IMG/VR virus record: IMGVR_UViG_3300044833_000361
Coordinates: 1-32,592 of that record
From: a virus
Direction: 5' to 3' (one strand)
Length of the DNA: 32,592 nt
Position 1 is the stretch's first letter, and each line of letters opens with the position of its first letter. Of the stretch, positions 1 through 6,562 are shown piece after piece. The translations under genes were made by a program, and so were the position numbers. The notes beneath the pieces are model-generated. The model did no database searches, had not been told where the DNA came from, and worked only from the letters and a program-made list of their open reading frames with translations.

Positions 1-222
1 ATGCACGCAGTTTTAGAGGAGCGGCGGAAGGTTCAATTAGATGAAGTGGTGCGGGAGACGCGGCTATTCTCGAAGCGGGCGGATCTCCCGGAGGATCGGA
101 TCGCGCTGGCGGAGATTGAACGGGCGCTGCTGGACCTGATGGAGCGCTGGCACGAGGAAGGCAAGCTGAACGGCCAGGCTGATCTGCCCCTGCCCGAAAC
201 GAACGGGAGCAAGGGCCGATGA
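1..222 (+). CDS. small hypothetical protein, possibly 5'-truncated
   Basis: A 73-residue charged protein with mostly helical composition and no recognised domain. The ATG is the first base of the window, so the true start may lie upstream. Its stop overlaps the next start in an ATGA junction at 219-222, the arrangement used throughout this window, which supports it being translated. Function unknown. Confidence 0.55.
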   Translation: MHAVLEERRKVQLDEVVRETRLFSKRADLPEDRIALAEIERALLDLMERWHEEGKLNGQADLPLPETNGSKGR

Positions 223-464
223 ATCAGGCGCCGGCGTCACTGACGATCGAGCACGATGTGCCGGTGCCGAATCCGCCGGGATGGGCCGCGCCGTTACTGC
301 GGCAGATGCAGCCGGGTGACTCGTGCGTGCTGGAGAACGGGCGCAAGCTCAATACGCTGCGCACATCGGCTGGCCGAATGGGCTGCAAGGTGACAGCGCG
401 AGCGGTGCCGAAGGGTTTTCGATTCTGGCTCCTGGCCCGCAAAGCGAAAGAGGCGGCGCGATGA
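219..464 (+). CDS. small hypothetical phage protein
   Basis: 81 residues. The centre reads like a compact beta-rich fold (LRQMQPGDSCVLENGRKLNTLRTSAGRMGCKV), ending in a basic tail with EAAR before the stop. It is coupled to the upstream gene by ATGA. The last bases belong to a 27-bp segment repeated at 812-838, so this gene end and the coding end at 826 are near-identical (EAAR then stop). It resembles small early phage proteins of unknown role; no catalytic motif is seen. Confidence 0.6.
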   Translation: MNQAPASLTIEHDVPVPNPPGWAAPLLRQMQPGDSCVLENGRKLNTLRTSAGRMGCKVTARAVPKGFRFWLLARKAKEAAR

Positions 465-476
465 GCGACAAGCTGA
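450..476 (+). repeat. 27-bp direct repeat, copy 1 (copy 2 at 812-838)
   Basis: The segment from GAGGCGGCGCG through ATGAGCGACAAGCTGA occurs identically at 812-838. It carries an RBS-like purine stretch and a start encoding MSDKL. The two copies flank a 335-bp insert holding a minus-strand gene. Confidence 0.9.
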
Positions 477-826
477 TGACCGACAAGGAGGTCAGAGCGC
501 GCCTGGAGAAATTCCTGAACGCCGGCGGACCTAGCCAAGTAGTTCCCAGATTTCGGAAAGCGATCGCGTGTCAAATTGAGCCGCGAGAGCAGGCGAAATG
601 TTCTCGGCTTTTTCGAGAAGCTCTTGATGAATGCGCGCTGTCACCAGCGCCAGCGTCTGCTCGATCTTTTCCTCGGGAATGTGCTGGAGGCGCGCCAGAT
701 AAACCAAGGCTGAGTGGTGAGCGCCGAGCCGGGCTTTTAGCTCGTATATTTGCGCGACCAGGGCGGCTACTGTGTCGGCTATTTCACGTTCGTTCATGCC
801 CCCATTCTGAGGAGGCGGCGCGATGA
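461..826 (+). CDS. doubtful reading frame created by duplication
   Basis: An open frame of 121 residues starts at the repeated MSDKL segment (MSDKLMTDKEVRARLEKFLNAGG) and ends in an ATGA overlap with 823. Only about the first 25 residues look like natural protein. From about 531 onward the frame is antisense to the better minus-strand gene and its composition (Pro/Arg/Ser/Cys-rich) looks like a shadow. It may be the stub of a gene interrupted by the insert, or may simply carry ribosomes to 823. Confidence 0.25.
   Translation: MSDKLMTDKEVRARLEKFLNAGGPSQVVPRFRKAIACQIEPREQAKCSRLFREALDECALSPAPASARSFPRECAGGAPDKPRLSGERRAGLLARIFARPGRLLCRLFHVRSCPHSEEAAR
531..797 (-). CDS. hypothetical helical protein, the only minus-strand gene
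   Basis: 88 residues from MNEREIADTVAALVAQ to SLSEIWELLG. Composition is natural and strongly helical, with heptad-like Leu/Ile spacing (IYELKARLGAHHSALVYLARLQ; KIEQTLALVTARIHQELLEKAE), so a small coiled-coil or helical-bundle protein is likely. A purine stretch (GGGGG) lies just before the start. It is the only convincing gene on this strand and lies wholly between two copies of a 27-bp direct repeat, which suggests an inserted cassette. A weak TTGTCG/CAGAAT promoter-like pair lies immediately upstream but is not convincing. Function unknown; antitoxin- or regulator-sized. Confidence 0.6.
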   Translation of the reverse strand: MNEREIADTVAALVAQIYELKARLGAHHSALVYLARLQHIPEEKIEQTLALVTARIHQELLEKAENISPALAAQFDTRSLSEIWELLG

Positions 827-838
827 GCGACAAGCTGA
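812..838 (+). repeat. 27-bp direct repeat, copy 2
   Basis: Identical to 450-476. This copy supplies the RBS region and first codons of the HTH gene at 823. Confidence 0.9.
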
Positions 839-1131
839 ATTTGATCGGGAAGTCGCGGGATGAGATCGCGCGGGCGGTGGCGCGGAAGCGGCCGGAGGAG
901 CTGGTGGACATCATCACGGAGTTGGCGACGATCGAGCCGCATTTCTCGCCGAAGACGATCGCGCGGGCGCGGCAGATGTCGCAACGCCGGATCGTGGAGA
1001 TGTGCAGGACGGGTGAAATGCCGGGCGCGCATAAGCCGCTGGCGAATGGCTGGCGGGTGGCGCTCTCGGGGATCCGGCAATGGGATGAATCGACGGCGGT
1101 GACGCTGGCGAACGGAGGACCGGCGAAATGA
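823..1131 (+). CDS. excisionase/MerR-like helix-turn-helix protein
   Basis: 102 residues. The centre (FSPKTIARARQMSQRRIVEMCRTGEMPGAHKPLANGWRVALSGIRQWDES, residues about 44-93) matches the excisionase-type winged helix: a helix, a turn, an R..V..M...GEMPG wing, then W-R and an IRQW segment. Such proteins act as small DNA-binding regulators or recombination directionality factors. No integrase is in the window, so a regulatory role is as likely. The N-terminal MSDKL lies in the duplicated 27 bp. The end overlaps the next start by ATGA. Confidence 0.6.
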   Translation: MSDKLNLIGKSRDEIARAVARKRPEELVDIITELATIEPHFSPKTIARARQMSQRRIVEMCRTGEMPGAHKPLANGWRVALSGIRQWDESTAVTLANGGPAK

Positions 1132-1364
1132 TTGCGGCCTGGCTTATTTTTTTCTCGGGGTGCGGGCTGGGTGCTGGTGGCCTGGGGGATTTACCGGCCA
1201 TGAGGAGGGGGTGCGATCATCTGCGGGTGTTGATCCAGGCGATCGAGCGGGCCTGGAATGCCCGGACGCGCGGCCGGCTGATCCGTGGCCACTGCCAGGA
1301 TTGCTGGCGTGATGTGCGGCGGGTGGATGGGGTGAATCCGACGGAGTGGAAGGCGGCTTCGTGA
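1128..1364 (+). CDS. small protein with hydrophobic N-terminus and CxxC; may be two coupled genes
   Basis: Read as given, 78 residues: a hydrophobic start (MIAAWLIFFSGCG) followed by a basic part with GHCQDCW near the end. A T7 run at 1147-1153 interrupts the hydrophobic part. Removing one T would give a short membrane-like peptide (SRGAGWVLVAWGIYRP) stopping at 1201-1203 in an ATGA overlap with an in-frame ATG at 1200 (MRRGCDHLRVLIQ). The 1200-1364 part is therefore the safer coding unit (54 residues, one CxxC, basic), preceded by a GGGGG run. The upstream part may be a separate small membrane peptide. Confidence 0.45.
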   Translation: MIAAWLIFFSGCGLGAGGLGDLPAMRRGCDHLRVLIQAIERAWNARTRGRLIRGHCQDCWRDVRRVDGVNPTEWKAAS

Positions 1365-1948
1365 TTTGTCGCGGCATTATTTTTCGCCTGGTGACGGATC
1401 GGCATCCGGGGGATCCGGAGCTGGCCTGGGCTGGAGCGATCCGGACGGAGTATGTGCTGGAGGATAAGTCGGGCGCGCCGGTGAGGTGGACGACGGTGCG
1501 GGACGCGGCGCTGCGGTATCCCCGGCATCTGGACGCGGAGCTGCGGGCGAAGGAGCTGGTGCATTGCCACGCGGCGGTGGCGGGCGATGGGGCGGATCTT
1601 GATTTTTTGCGGGTGACGGATGCAGGTCTGTCAACTGGCGAGGGAAAGCGGCCTGCGATTCATGCCAATGAGACGACGTTAACGACTGGGACAACACCAA
1701 CGTCTTCGCCCCGTCACCCGCAAAATACTGTGAAAGCGCAGGGTGGAGCAGCGGGAGCTCGCCTGGCTCATAACCAGGAGGCCGCGGGTTCGAATCCCGC
1801 CCCTGCAAGAAATTCCAAACGTCTGGCGAAGCGTGAAGTGTCGCCGCGATCGCGGGTGGCTGCTCTGCGGGTCGCCCAGGCGAAGGCCCAGGAGCGCGAA
1901 GCGCCGGTCTCGGATCGATTCTGGTGGAGAGAGGGGCAATTCGCGTGA
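1361..1948 (+). CDS. hypothetical protein whose frame runs through a tRNA gene
   Basis: The GTG at 1361 overlaps the upstream stop (GTGA) and is preferred over the ATG at 1346. Residues 1-100 look like a genuine protein (IIFRLVTDRHPGDPELAWAG; YVLEDKSGAPVRWTTVRDA). From about 1650 the frame passes through the tRNA at 1737-1808, giving the usual tRNA-translation peptide AGSNPAPA. It continues to a stop at 1946-1948 that overlaps the next ATG (TGATG). Either the C-terminus really includes the tRNA sequence, or an ancestral shorter gene was extended when the tRNA arrived. No family recognised. Confidence 0.4.
   Translation: MICRGIIFRLVTDRHPGDPELAWAGAIRTEYVLEDKSGAPVRWTTVRDAALRYPRHLDAELRAKELVHCHAAVAGDGADLDFLRVTDAGLSTGEGKRPAIHANETTLTTGTTPTSSPRHPQNTVKAQGGAAGARLAHNQEAAGSNPAPARNSKRLAKREVSPRSRVAALRVAQAKAQEREAPVSDRFWWREGQFA
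1737..1808 (+). tRNA. initiator-type tRNA-Met (anticodon CAT)
   Basis: A full cloverleaf folds by eye: acceptor 1737-1743 with 1801-1807, D stem GAGC/GCTC, anticodon stem CCTGG/CCAGG around CTCATAA, T stem GCGGG/CCCGC with TTCGAAT. Position 1 is C and position 72 is A, the unpaired C1-A72 mark of bacterial initiator tRNA. D-stem pair 11-24 is A-T, also initiator-like. The anticodon stem has two of the three hallmark G-C pairs; the outer pair (29-41) is T-A. The D loop is short (AGCGGGA). No CCA is encoded after discriminator A73. It lies inside an early phage reading frame. Confidence 0.9.
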
Positions 1949-2370
1949 TGGACCGGGCGGCGATCCTCGGGAGAGTGGCACCGCGGCCGCCGGCCAGGGC
2001 ATCGGCTCTGGCCCGGTTTCTTTTTTCGCGCCGGCCGGATTGGTATCAGAAGCGCAAGGTGTGCGCCTGGTGCCAGACGGTGATGCAGAAAGCGGGCTGG
2101 CTGGGTGGCGCCGAGGTGAGCCATGGGATTTGCTCGCAATGCAGCCGGCAGGCGCACGAGGAGATAGTCCGGGCCCGCAAGTCGCGCGCTAGTGGAATGC
2201 CTGTTCTTTGGGTGCTTCTTTTTTTTGCCTGGGCGGCGATCGGGAACAGTTGCGGACGATCACCGGCGCGGATCGCGGAGCAGGAGCCCTATCACGGGAC
2301 CCGGCATCGGGCTGTGAGCGTGACCTGGTCGCTTGATCCGGAGCGGCCGACTCTGGAGTTGCAGCCCTGA
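1948..2370 (+). CDS. Cys4 zinc-knuckle protein with C-terminal hydrophobic segment
   Basis: 140 residues. The ATG at 1948 overlaps the upstream stop (TGATG) after a GAGAGAGGGG purine stretch, and is preferred over the ATG at 1924. A probable zinc site is formed by VCAWC and ICSQC about 26 residues apart, with VSHGIC before the second pair, similar to the C-x-W-C...SHGxCPxC tail common in bacterial sensor proteins. A later hydrophobic stretch (MPVLWVLLFFAWAAIG) begins at an in-frame ATG at 2197 and could be a membrane anchor or a separate short gene with a lipoprotein-like NSC. Role unknown; possibly regulatory. Confidence 0.55.
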   Translation: MDRAAILGRVAPRPPARASALARFLFSRRPDWYQKRKVCAWCQTVMQKAGWLGGAEVSHGICSQCSRQAHEEIVRARKSRASGMPVLWVLLFFAWAAIGNSCGRSPARIAEQEPYHGTRHRAVSVTWSLDPERPTLELQP

Positions 2371-2384
2371 CTTTTTGTCCTGCC

Positions 2385-3269
2385 ATGTCGCTAACTGAAG
2401 AGCTTTCACCCCCAGCAGCGCCCGCGTCCGCTGAGCCCCGGCCGATTGGCCAGGCGCTTCTTTTTTCGCCGGAGATCGAGCGACGGATAGAAGAGGAGGA
2501 GAGCCGGGGTATTTACACCGCTGAGAGGGCACTGGAGAAGCGGCCCGGGTTAAAGGAGGCGGTGATTCAGTTGCGGGCGGCCGGCGAAGGGTATTTATCG
2601 ATCGCTTCGAAGCTGAATTGTCACCACAGAACGGCGTCTGCGATCGCGGTGCGGTTTGCCGAAAGTGTAGACATAGAGAGGGCAAAAAGGGTAGGGCGTT
2701 TGCGGTCAGCCGCGGATAAGTTGGTGGAGCTACTCGATAACAGTCCGGAGAGCGTGCCGCCGCAGATGCGAGCGCTGGCCGCCAGCCAGCTGTATGACAA
2801 GGCAGAGCTCCTGGACGGCCGGGCCACATCTCGGGTCGAGAAGATGGAGCGCGTGGACCTATTCTCGAACTGGGAGGAGTTCGTGCAGAAGAACCTTGAG
2901 CCAGGGCCCAGTGAGAAGCAGCTGGACGCCGGCGACGTTAAGGAGATCGAGGCGGAACCGCCGCCGCGACCGTCGCGAATAGGTTTAGTCGGCGGAAATG
3001 TGTCGGCAATAGATGCGGCTTCGTCGACCGCAGATCGGCAGCCTGACGAGGCTGCCAGCGATGTGGAATCACTTGTTTCTTCGCCTGTTACCCAAGTAGC
3101 GACGACCGATGCAACGGGTTCTGACACAGATCACGATCACCAAGCGCTCCCGATCGCTGAGGGCGGGGGGGGGGATGCGGGTGCCTCTAGGGGAGCCATT
3201 CAGCCGATCCATAAGGAGCACAGAAAATTTTATTCTAATGAGTTTCCGCCTACGCCGCCGCCCGTATGA
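2385..3269 (+). CDS. helix-turn-helix protein with long disordered tail
   Basis: 294 residues. Residues about 55-100 (EAVIQLRAAGEGYLSIASKLNCHHRTASAIAVRF) look like a homeodomain/terminase-small-subunit type HTH. A helical part follows to about residue 150 (QMRALAASQLYDKAELLDG). The rest is acidic, Ser/Thr/Pro-rich and probably disordered. A run of ten G at 3165-3174 encodes Gly near the C-terminus. It could be an early DNA-binding regulator; a terminase small subunit is possible but TerL lies 7.5 kb away. It couples to the next gene by ATGA. Confidence 0.6.
   Translation: MSLTEELSPPAAPASAEPRPIGQALLFSPEIERRIEEEESRGIYTAERALEKRPGLKEAVIQLRAAGEGYLSIASKLNCHHRTASAIAVRFAESVDIERAKRVGRLRSAADKLVELLDNSPESVPPQMRALAASQLYDKAELLDGRATSRVEKMERVDLFSNWEEFVQKNLEPGPSEKQLDAGDVKEIEAEPPPRPSRIGLVGGNVSAIDAASSTADRQPDEAASDVESLVSSPVTQVATTDATGSDTDHDHQALPIAEGGGGDAGASRGAIQPIHKEHRKFYSNEFPPTPPPV
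3165..3174 (+). repeat. G10 homopolymer tract in coding sequence
   Basis: Ten consecutive G near the end of the HTH gene. One G fewer shifts reading into an open frame ending at 3639; one more gives TAG within about six codons. It could be phase-variable or an assembly problem. Confidence 0.9.
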
Positions 3270-3739
3270 ACGACAACCTTTATATCGAGCGCAAAGTTGC
3301 CGGCCTTCTTGGGCTTCGCCGCGAGGTCTTAAAATACCTGCGGGACGAGCTCTTAAAAAAAGGGCCGGGCTGGACGATGCACGCCAAGGAGGTTGTCCTC
3401 ACCCAGGGCGGGCTGGATACGCTTCTAAACCGCCTCAGTGTGACGACGCACGCGGGCGCTGCAGCCCTCGATTTCACGCCCTCGCTGGTGACCGGCCCGG
3501 ATGCTCCGGAAAAAAAAGAAAGCCCGGCGGCGCGGCCCGATGCCGAGGACCTAACGGTCCTGAAAATCTTTCCAAATTATCGCCTGCTCCAGGCTGTCAC
3601 CGCCACCGGGGAAAAGGTGAACGTGGAGGTCAAGAATAACGCCAATTTCAGGCCCAAAATGAAGCTCAAGGCGCGCCTGGTGAAGGCCGGCCGTTACACC
3701 ATGGAGGGACGATGCCCGCGTTTTCCCGGCCGTTATTGA
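3266..3739 (+). CDS. hypothetical DNA-binding-like protein
   Basis: 157 residues. The N-terminus (IERKVAGLLGLRREVLKYLRDELLKKGPGWTMHAKEVVLTQGGLDTLL) resembles a small helix-turn-helix or XRE/MerR-like fold. After a polar linker, the C-terminal half (VLKIFPNYRLLQAVTATGEKVNVEV) looks like a small beta barrel. A7 (3355-3361) and A8 (3510-3517) runs lie in frame. It is coupled by ATGA to the upstream gene and overlaps the replication gene by 28 bases, so it is probably part of the early replication operon. No firm family. Confidence 0.6.
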   Translation: MNDNLYIERKVAGLLGLRREVLKYLRDELLKKGPGWTMHAKEVVLTQGGLDTLLNRLSVTTHAGAAALDFTPSLVTGPDAPEKKESPAARPDAEDLTVLKIFPNYRLLQAVTATGEKVNVEVKNNANFRPKMKLKARLVKAGRYTMEGRCPRFPGRY

Positions 3740-4866
3740 ACATGCTCGATTCCGTTTATCGAATCCGGAACTGGCCGGAGCACTTCGAGACAGCCGAGAG
3801 CCGGAAGATCAAAGGCGCACTCTCCTGGGTCGCCATCCCCACAAAGCACGACGGAAGAGGCTATAAGCGGGCCGCCAGGCAACGCCACGGGGTCGAGGCG
3901 CTGTGCGGATGGTGGTCGATGCTGCAAGTCGCAGCGAAGATGCCGGTGCATGGCCTCCTGGCCGATCGGGACGGCCCGCTGGACGCCGACGATATCGCGG
4001 ACAAGACCAATTTGCCGGCCAAAATCTACATCACGGCCCTGGAAGTCATGTCGAGTGACAAGATCGGATGGCTGGAAAAGCTTCCGTGGAACCCAAATCT
4101 TGATTTCGCTGGGAACATCGCGGCCCTCATCGCAGCCCAGCACTTACCAGCGGGCGCGCTGGCGCACCAGCGGACACCAGCGGCTTCCAGCAGACCGCAG
4201 CGGACACACAAACTTCAACCTTCCCCAGCAAACCCCAGCGGAGACCAGCAGCCACCCGCGCAGAACAGCTCATCGCCCGCCGCCCCAGCGGAGACCAGCG
4301 GAAACCAGCGGAGCCCGGCGGAGACCAGCCTACATAACATAACAGGACATAACAGGACAATCCCCCTGCCGTCCCCCGAGGGGGGACAGGGAGGGCTGAA
4401 TTTTGATCGGGCAAAGGAATTCCTTAGTGCGGTTTTCAATCGGGAAAAAAGAAAATGGTCGCGGGAGGAGGACGGGTTGCTGGCGGATATTGTTCCGATC
4501 CCGGCGGCCGATGCTACGCTGATCGGGCTTTGGTTTCGCCTGGCGGAGGACCATCCGGTTTTCGAGAAGACCAAACGAAAGCAGGAGCTGACCACCTATC
4601 TCCGTGATTACCAGGGCGAGAACGACAAGATGCGGCGATTCGCTCCATTGTTCGCCGCCGGTTTGAACGGCGCGAATGGCGCGAAAAAAGAGCCGGCTGG
4701 ATGGCGGCAGACCCTGCGCTGGATCCACGGGGGTGAGATCCATTTGCCGCCCACTTACGCGGAGCTGGGAGTCGATCTCCGGAAAGAATACGAGGCGAAC
4801 TGTGACGCTTTTCTGAAGTCGCCCACGCATATGGCGCAGCAAGCGCTTGGGGGCGGCGGCCTATGA
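3712..4866 (+). CDS. replication initiator / helicase loader, lambda O-like organisation
   Basis: 384 residues. An N-terminal folded part (about 1-145) has a winged-helix look (GPLDADDIADKTNLPAKIYITALEVMSSDKIGWLEK), as in phage replisome organisers. The linker (about 146-225) is low-complexity (PAETSGNQRSPAETS) because the DNA encodes iteron-like repeats. A C-terminal helical part (NFDRAKEFLSAVFNREKRKW onward) could contact the helicase. The DnaB gene follows with an ATGA overlap, the usual O-P or loader-helicase order. By analogy with lambda O the protein would bind the repeats inside its own gene and load DnaB. Start ATG follows GGAGGG. The role is inferred from architecture and context. 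Confidence 0.65.
   Translation: MPAFSRPLLNMLDSVYRIRNWPEHFETAESRKIKGALSWVAIPTKHDGRGYKRAARQRHGVEALCGWWSMLQVAAKMPVHGLLADRDGPLDADDIADKTNLPAKIYITALEVMSSDKIGWLEKLPWNPNLDFAGNIAALIAAQHLPAGALAHQRTPAASSRPQRTHKLQPSPANPSGDQQPPAQNSSSPAAPAETSGNQRSPAETSLHNITGHNRTIPLPSPEGGQGGLNFDRAKEFLSAVFNREKRKWSREEDGLLADIVPIPAADATLIGLWFRLAEDHPVFEKTKRKQELTTYLRDYQGENDKMRRFAPLFAAGLNGANGAKKEPAGWRQTLRWIHGGEIHLPPTYAELGVDLRKEYEANCDAFLKSPTHMAQQALGGGGL
4147..4329 (+). repeat. iteron-like CCAGCGG repeats, candidate replication origin
   Basis: Seven exact CCAGCGG copies begin at 4147, 4167, 4177, 4235, 4285, 4295 and 4305. From 4285 to 4329 they form a tandem 10-bp unit (CCAGCGGAGA-like, about five units), so binding sites would lie on one helix face. 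They encode the linker of the O-like gene, as lambda iterons do in gene O. Confidence 0.7.
4332..4361 (+). other. AT-richer stretch with CATAACAGGA direct repeats, possible unwinding element
   Basis: Immediately after the iterons, CATAACAGGA occurs at 4338-4347 and 4348-4357, preceded by ACATAAC. It is clearly lower in GC than its surroundings, as expected for a DNA-unwinding element beside iterons. Confidence 0.5.
4364..4391 (+). other. hairpin bordering the candidate origin
   Basis: GTCCCCC (4371-4377) pairs with GGGGGAC (4381-4387) around a 3-base loop. CCCT (4364-4367) pairs with AGGG (4388-4391) across a 3-base bulge. It completes the iteron, AT-rich, palindrome order. It could alternatively act as an intragenic RNA hairpin. 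Confidence 0.6.
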
Positions 4867-6374
4867 TCACCCAGCAGCTACCGCACGACGACGAAGCCGA
4901 GGAGGGCGTGATCGGATCCATGCTGGTGGGCGGAGCCTCCATCATCGAGGAGATCCGCGCGCTGCTGACGATGGAATCGTTTTATGTGCGCAAGCACCAG
5001 CTCATCTTTAGCGGGATCCTGGGCCTGCACATCTCGGGCGTGCCCACCGATGTCATCACCCTGAGCAGTGCCATGCTGGACGCCGGCATGTTCGAAGACT
5101 TCGGCGGTGAAGTGCCTGGGCGGACGTTTCTCTCGCATCTCCTGAGCGCGGTGCCGTCGCCGTCTGCCGCGCTGCATTACGCCGGGATCGTGCGCGAAAA
5201 AGAAATGCTGCGCCGGATGATCCAGCAATGCACGGAGACGTCGCGCCGCTGCTACGAGGAGCAGGACGACGCGATGGGCGTGCTGCACGATTTGCAGAGC
5301 AACGTGATCGAGATCGGCCAGCTCTCGAGCACGGCGGATTCCCTGAAGCACATCGCCGAGCATGTGCCGGGCGCGGTGCAGGAGATCAAGGCCACCTATT
5401 ACAATCGCGGCGCGCCGGTGGGCCTTTCCAGCGGCTTCGCGGACCTGGACCGCATGACCGGCGGATTCCAGGCACCGCTCACGTATTACATCGGGGGGCG
5501 GCCGGCCATGGGGAAATCGTCCGTGCTGGTGGAAGTGGCGGAGTATCTGGGCATCCGGAACCTGGCGGAAAAAAATCCGATCGGGGTGTTCTCGGTGGAA
5601 ATGACGGGCCGGCAGCTGGCGAAGAGGATCCTGTGCGATCGCGCGAGCATTAACCTGCAACGGCTGCGCGACGGTTTCCTGGCCAAGGACACCGTCCCGA
5701 AGCTGGAAGCGGAAGCGGCGAAGGTGGCCGCGGGGAACATCTGGATCGACGATACCGGCGGGCTTTCCATCTTCGAGTTTCGGGCCCGGGCGCGGCGCGG
5801 GGTGCTGAAGCACGGCTGGAAATTGATCATCATCGATTACCTGCAGCGGATGCGGTCCACCTCGAAGCGGGCGCAGTCTTCGCGCGAGCTGGAGATCAAC
5901 GAGATCGCGTCGGGGATCAGCGAGACGGCGAAAGAATTGAACGTGCCGATCATCGTCCTGGTGCAATTGAACCGGGAGAGCGAGAAGCGCACGGACAAAA
6001 TCCCGCAGCTCTCGGACCTGCGGGAGAGCGGGAGCATCGAGCAGGAGGCGCGCTTTGTAGGGCTGCTGCATCGGCCGGTTTATTACACGCTCACCGAATC
6101 GAGCAAGCGCCACGCGGCCCGGAAACACAAGATTTTCAAGACAGAGCTGGACCCGGTGACCAGCGAGGAGGTCCCGATGATCGGCGACGATGGCGAGCCC
6201 GAGCCGGACCTGGACGCGTTTGAGCAATACGCGGAGCTCCACGTGGTGAAGCAGAACGAAGGGCCGGTCGGGACGATCCGGCTGCGGTTCATCAAGGAGT
6301 TTGCGCGGCTCGAGGGTGTGACCACCAAGCTTTACTCGAATAATCCGGATGAACGGCAGGAGGACCTGCCATGA
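4863..6374 (+). CDS. dnaB: replicative DNA helicase, DnaB family
   Basis: 503 residues with both DnaB domains. The N-terminal helical domain begins LPHDDEAEEGVIGSMLVGG. The RecA-like C-terminal domain has Walker A GGRPAMGKSS (about 211-220), Walker B LIIIDYLQ (about 321-328), sensor-like VLVQLNRESEKR (about 364-375) and the DLRESGSIEQEA motif (about 385-396). It unwinds DNA ahead of the replication fork as a hexamer. An acidic insert (about 420-450) follows the core. It is coupled by ATGA to the O-like gene upstream and to 6371 downstream. A near-copy of its P-loop DNA appears in the ParB-like gene at 6636-6687. Confidence 0.95.
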   Translation: MITQQLPHDDEAEEGVIGSMLVGGASIIEEIRALLTMESFYVRKHQLIFSGILGLHISGVPTDVITLSSAMLDAGMFEDFGGEVPGRTFLSHLLSAVPSPSAALHYAGIVREKEMLRRMIQQCTETSRRCYEEQDDAMGVLHDLQSNVIEIGQLSSTADSLKHIAEHVPGAVQEIKATYYNRGAPVGLSSGFADLDRMTGGFQAPLTYYIGGRPAMGKSSVLVEVAEYLGIRNLAEKNPIGVFSVEMTGRQLAKRILCDRASINLQRLRDGFLAKDTVPKLEAEAAKVAAGNIWIDDTGGLSIFEFRARARRGVLKHGWKLIIIDYLQRMRSTSKRAQSSRELEINEIASGISETAKELNVPIIVLVQLNRESEKRTDKIPQLSDLRESGSIEQEARFVGLLHRPVYYTLTESSKRHAARKHKIFKTELDPVTSEEVPMIGDDGEPEPDLDAFEQYAELHVVKQNEGPVGTIRLRFIKEFARLEGVTTKLYSNNPDERQEDLP

Positions 6375-6562
6375 GCTCACCGATTCTGACCGAGCTTCGT
6401 GAAGCGGGCCGGATCGAACCGGAGTCCTGGGAGATGTGGCTGCAATATCGCCCGCGGTTTTATCAGCGGCCGCGTGAGCAGCAAAATCAATTTCGGTCGG
6501 GCACCTCACGGCCTGGACCTAACGACAGCAACCAAATGAAAGATACAAAACATGACTCTTAA
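6371..6562 (+). CDS. small hypothetical protein downstream of dnaB
   Basis: 63 residues. The first 35 (MSSPILTELREAGRIEPESWEMWL...) look like a folded helical piece, the rest is polar. It is coupled to dnaB by ATGA and overlaps the ParB-like gene by 11 bases. Its end lies in a CA-rich stretch that also leads the next gene. Function unknown. Confidence 0.5.
   Translation: MSSPILTELREAGRIEPESWEMWLQYRPRFYQRPREQQNQFRSGTSRPGPNDSNQMKDTKHDS

Noticed and set aside
1737-1808. Prophage attachment site at the tRNA
   Set aside because: No integrase, no direct repeat of the tRNA 3' end seen, and the tRNA lies inside phage genes.
1377-2157. Minus-strand frames with GRDSNPRPPGYEPG and AGFEPAASWL
   Set aside because: These are the well-known translation shadows of a tRNA gene.
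3109-3639. 176-residue alternative frame after the G10 tract
   Set aside because: Arg/Pro/Cys-rich and overlapping two better genes; reachable only by tract slippage.
4878-6509. 543-residue minus-strand frame
   Set aside because: Antisense of dnaB; His/Arg/Leu-rich composition typical of a GC-rich shadow frame.
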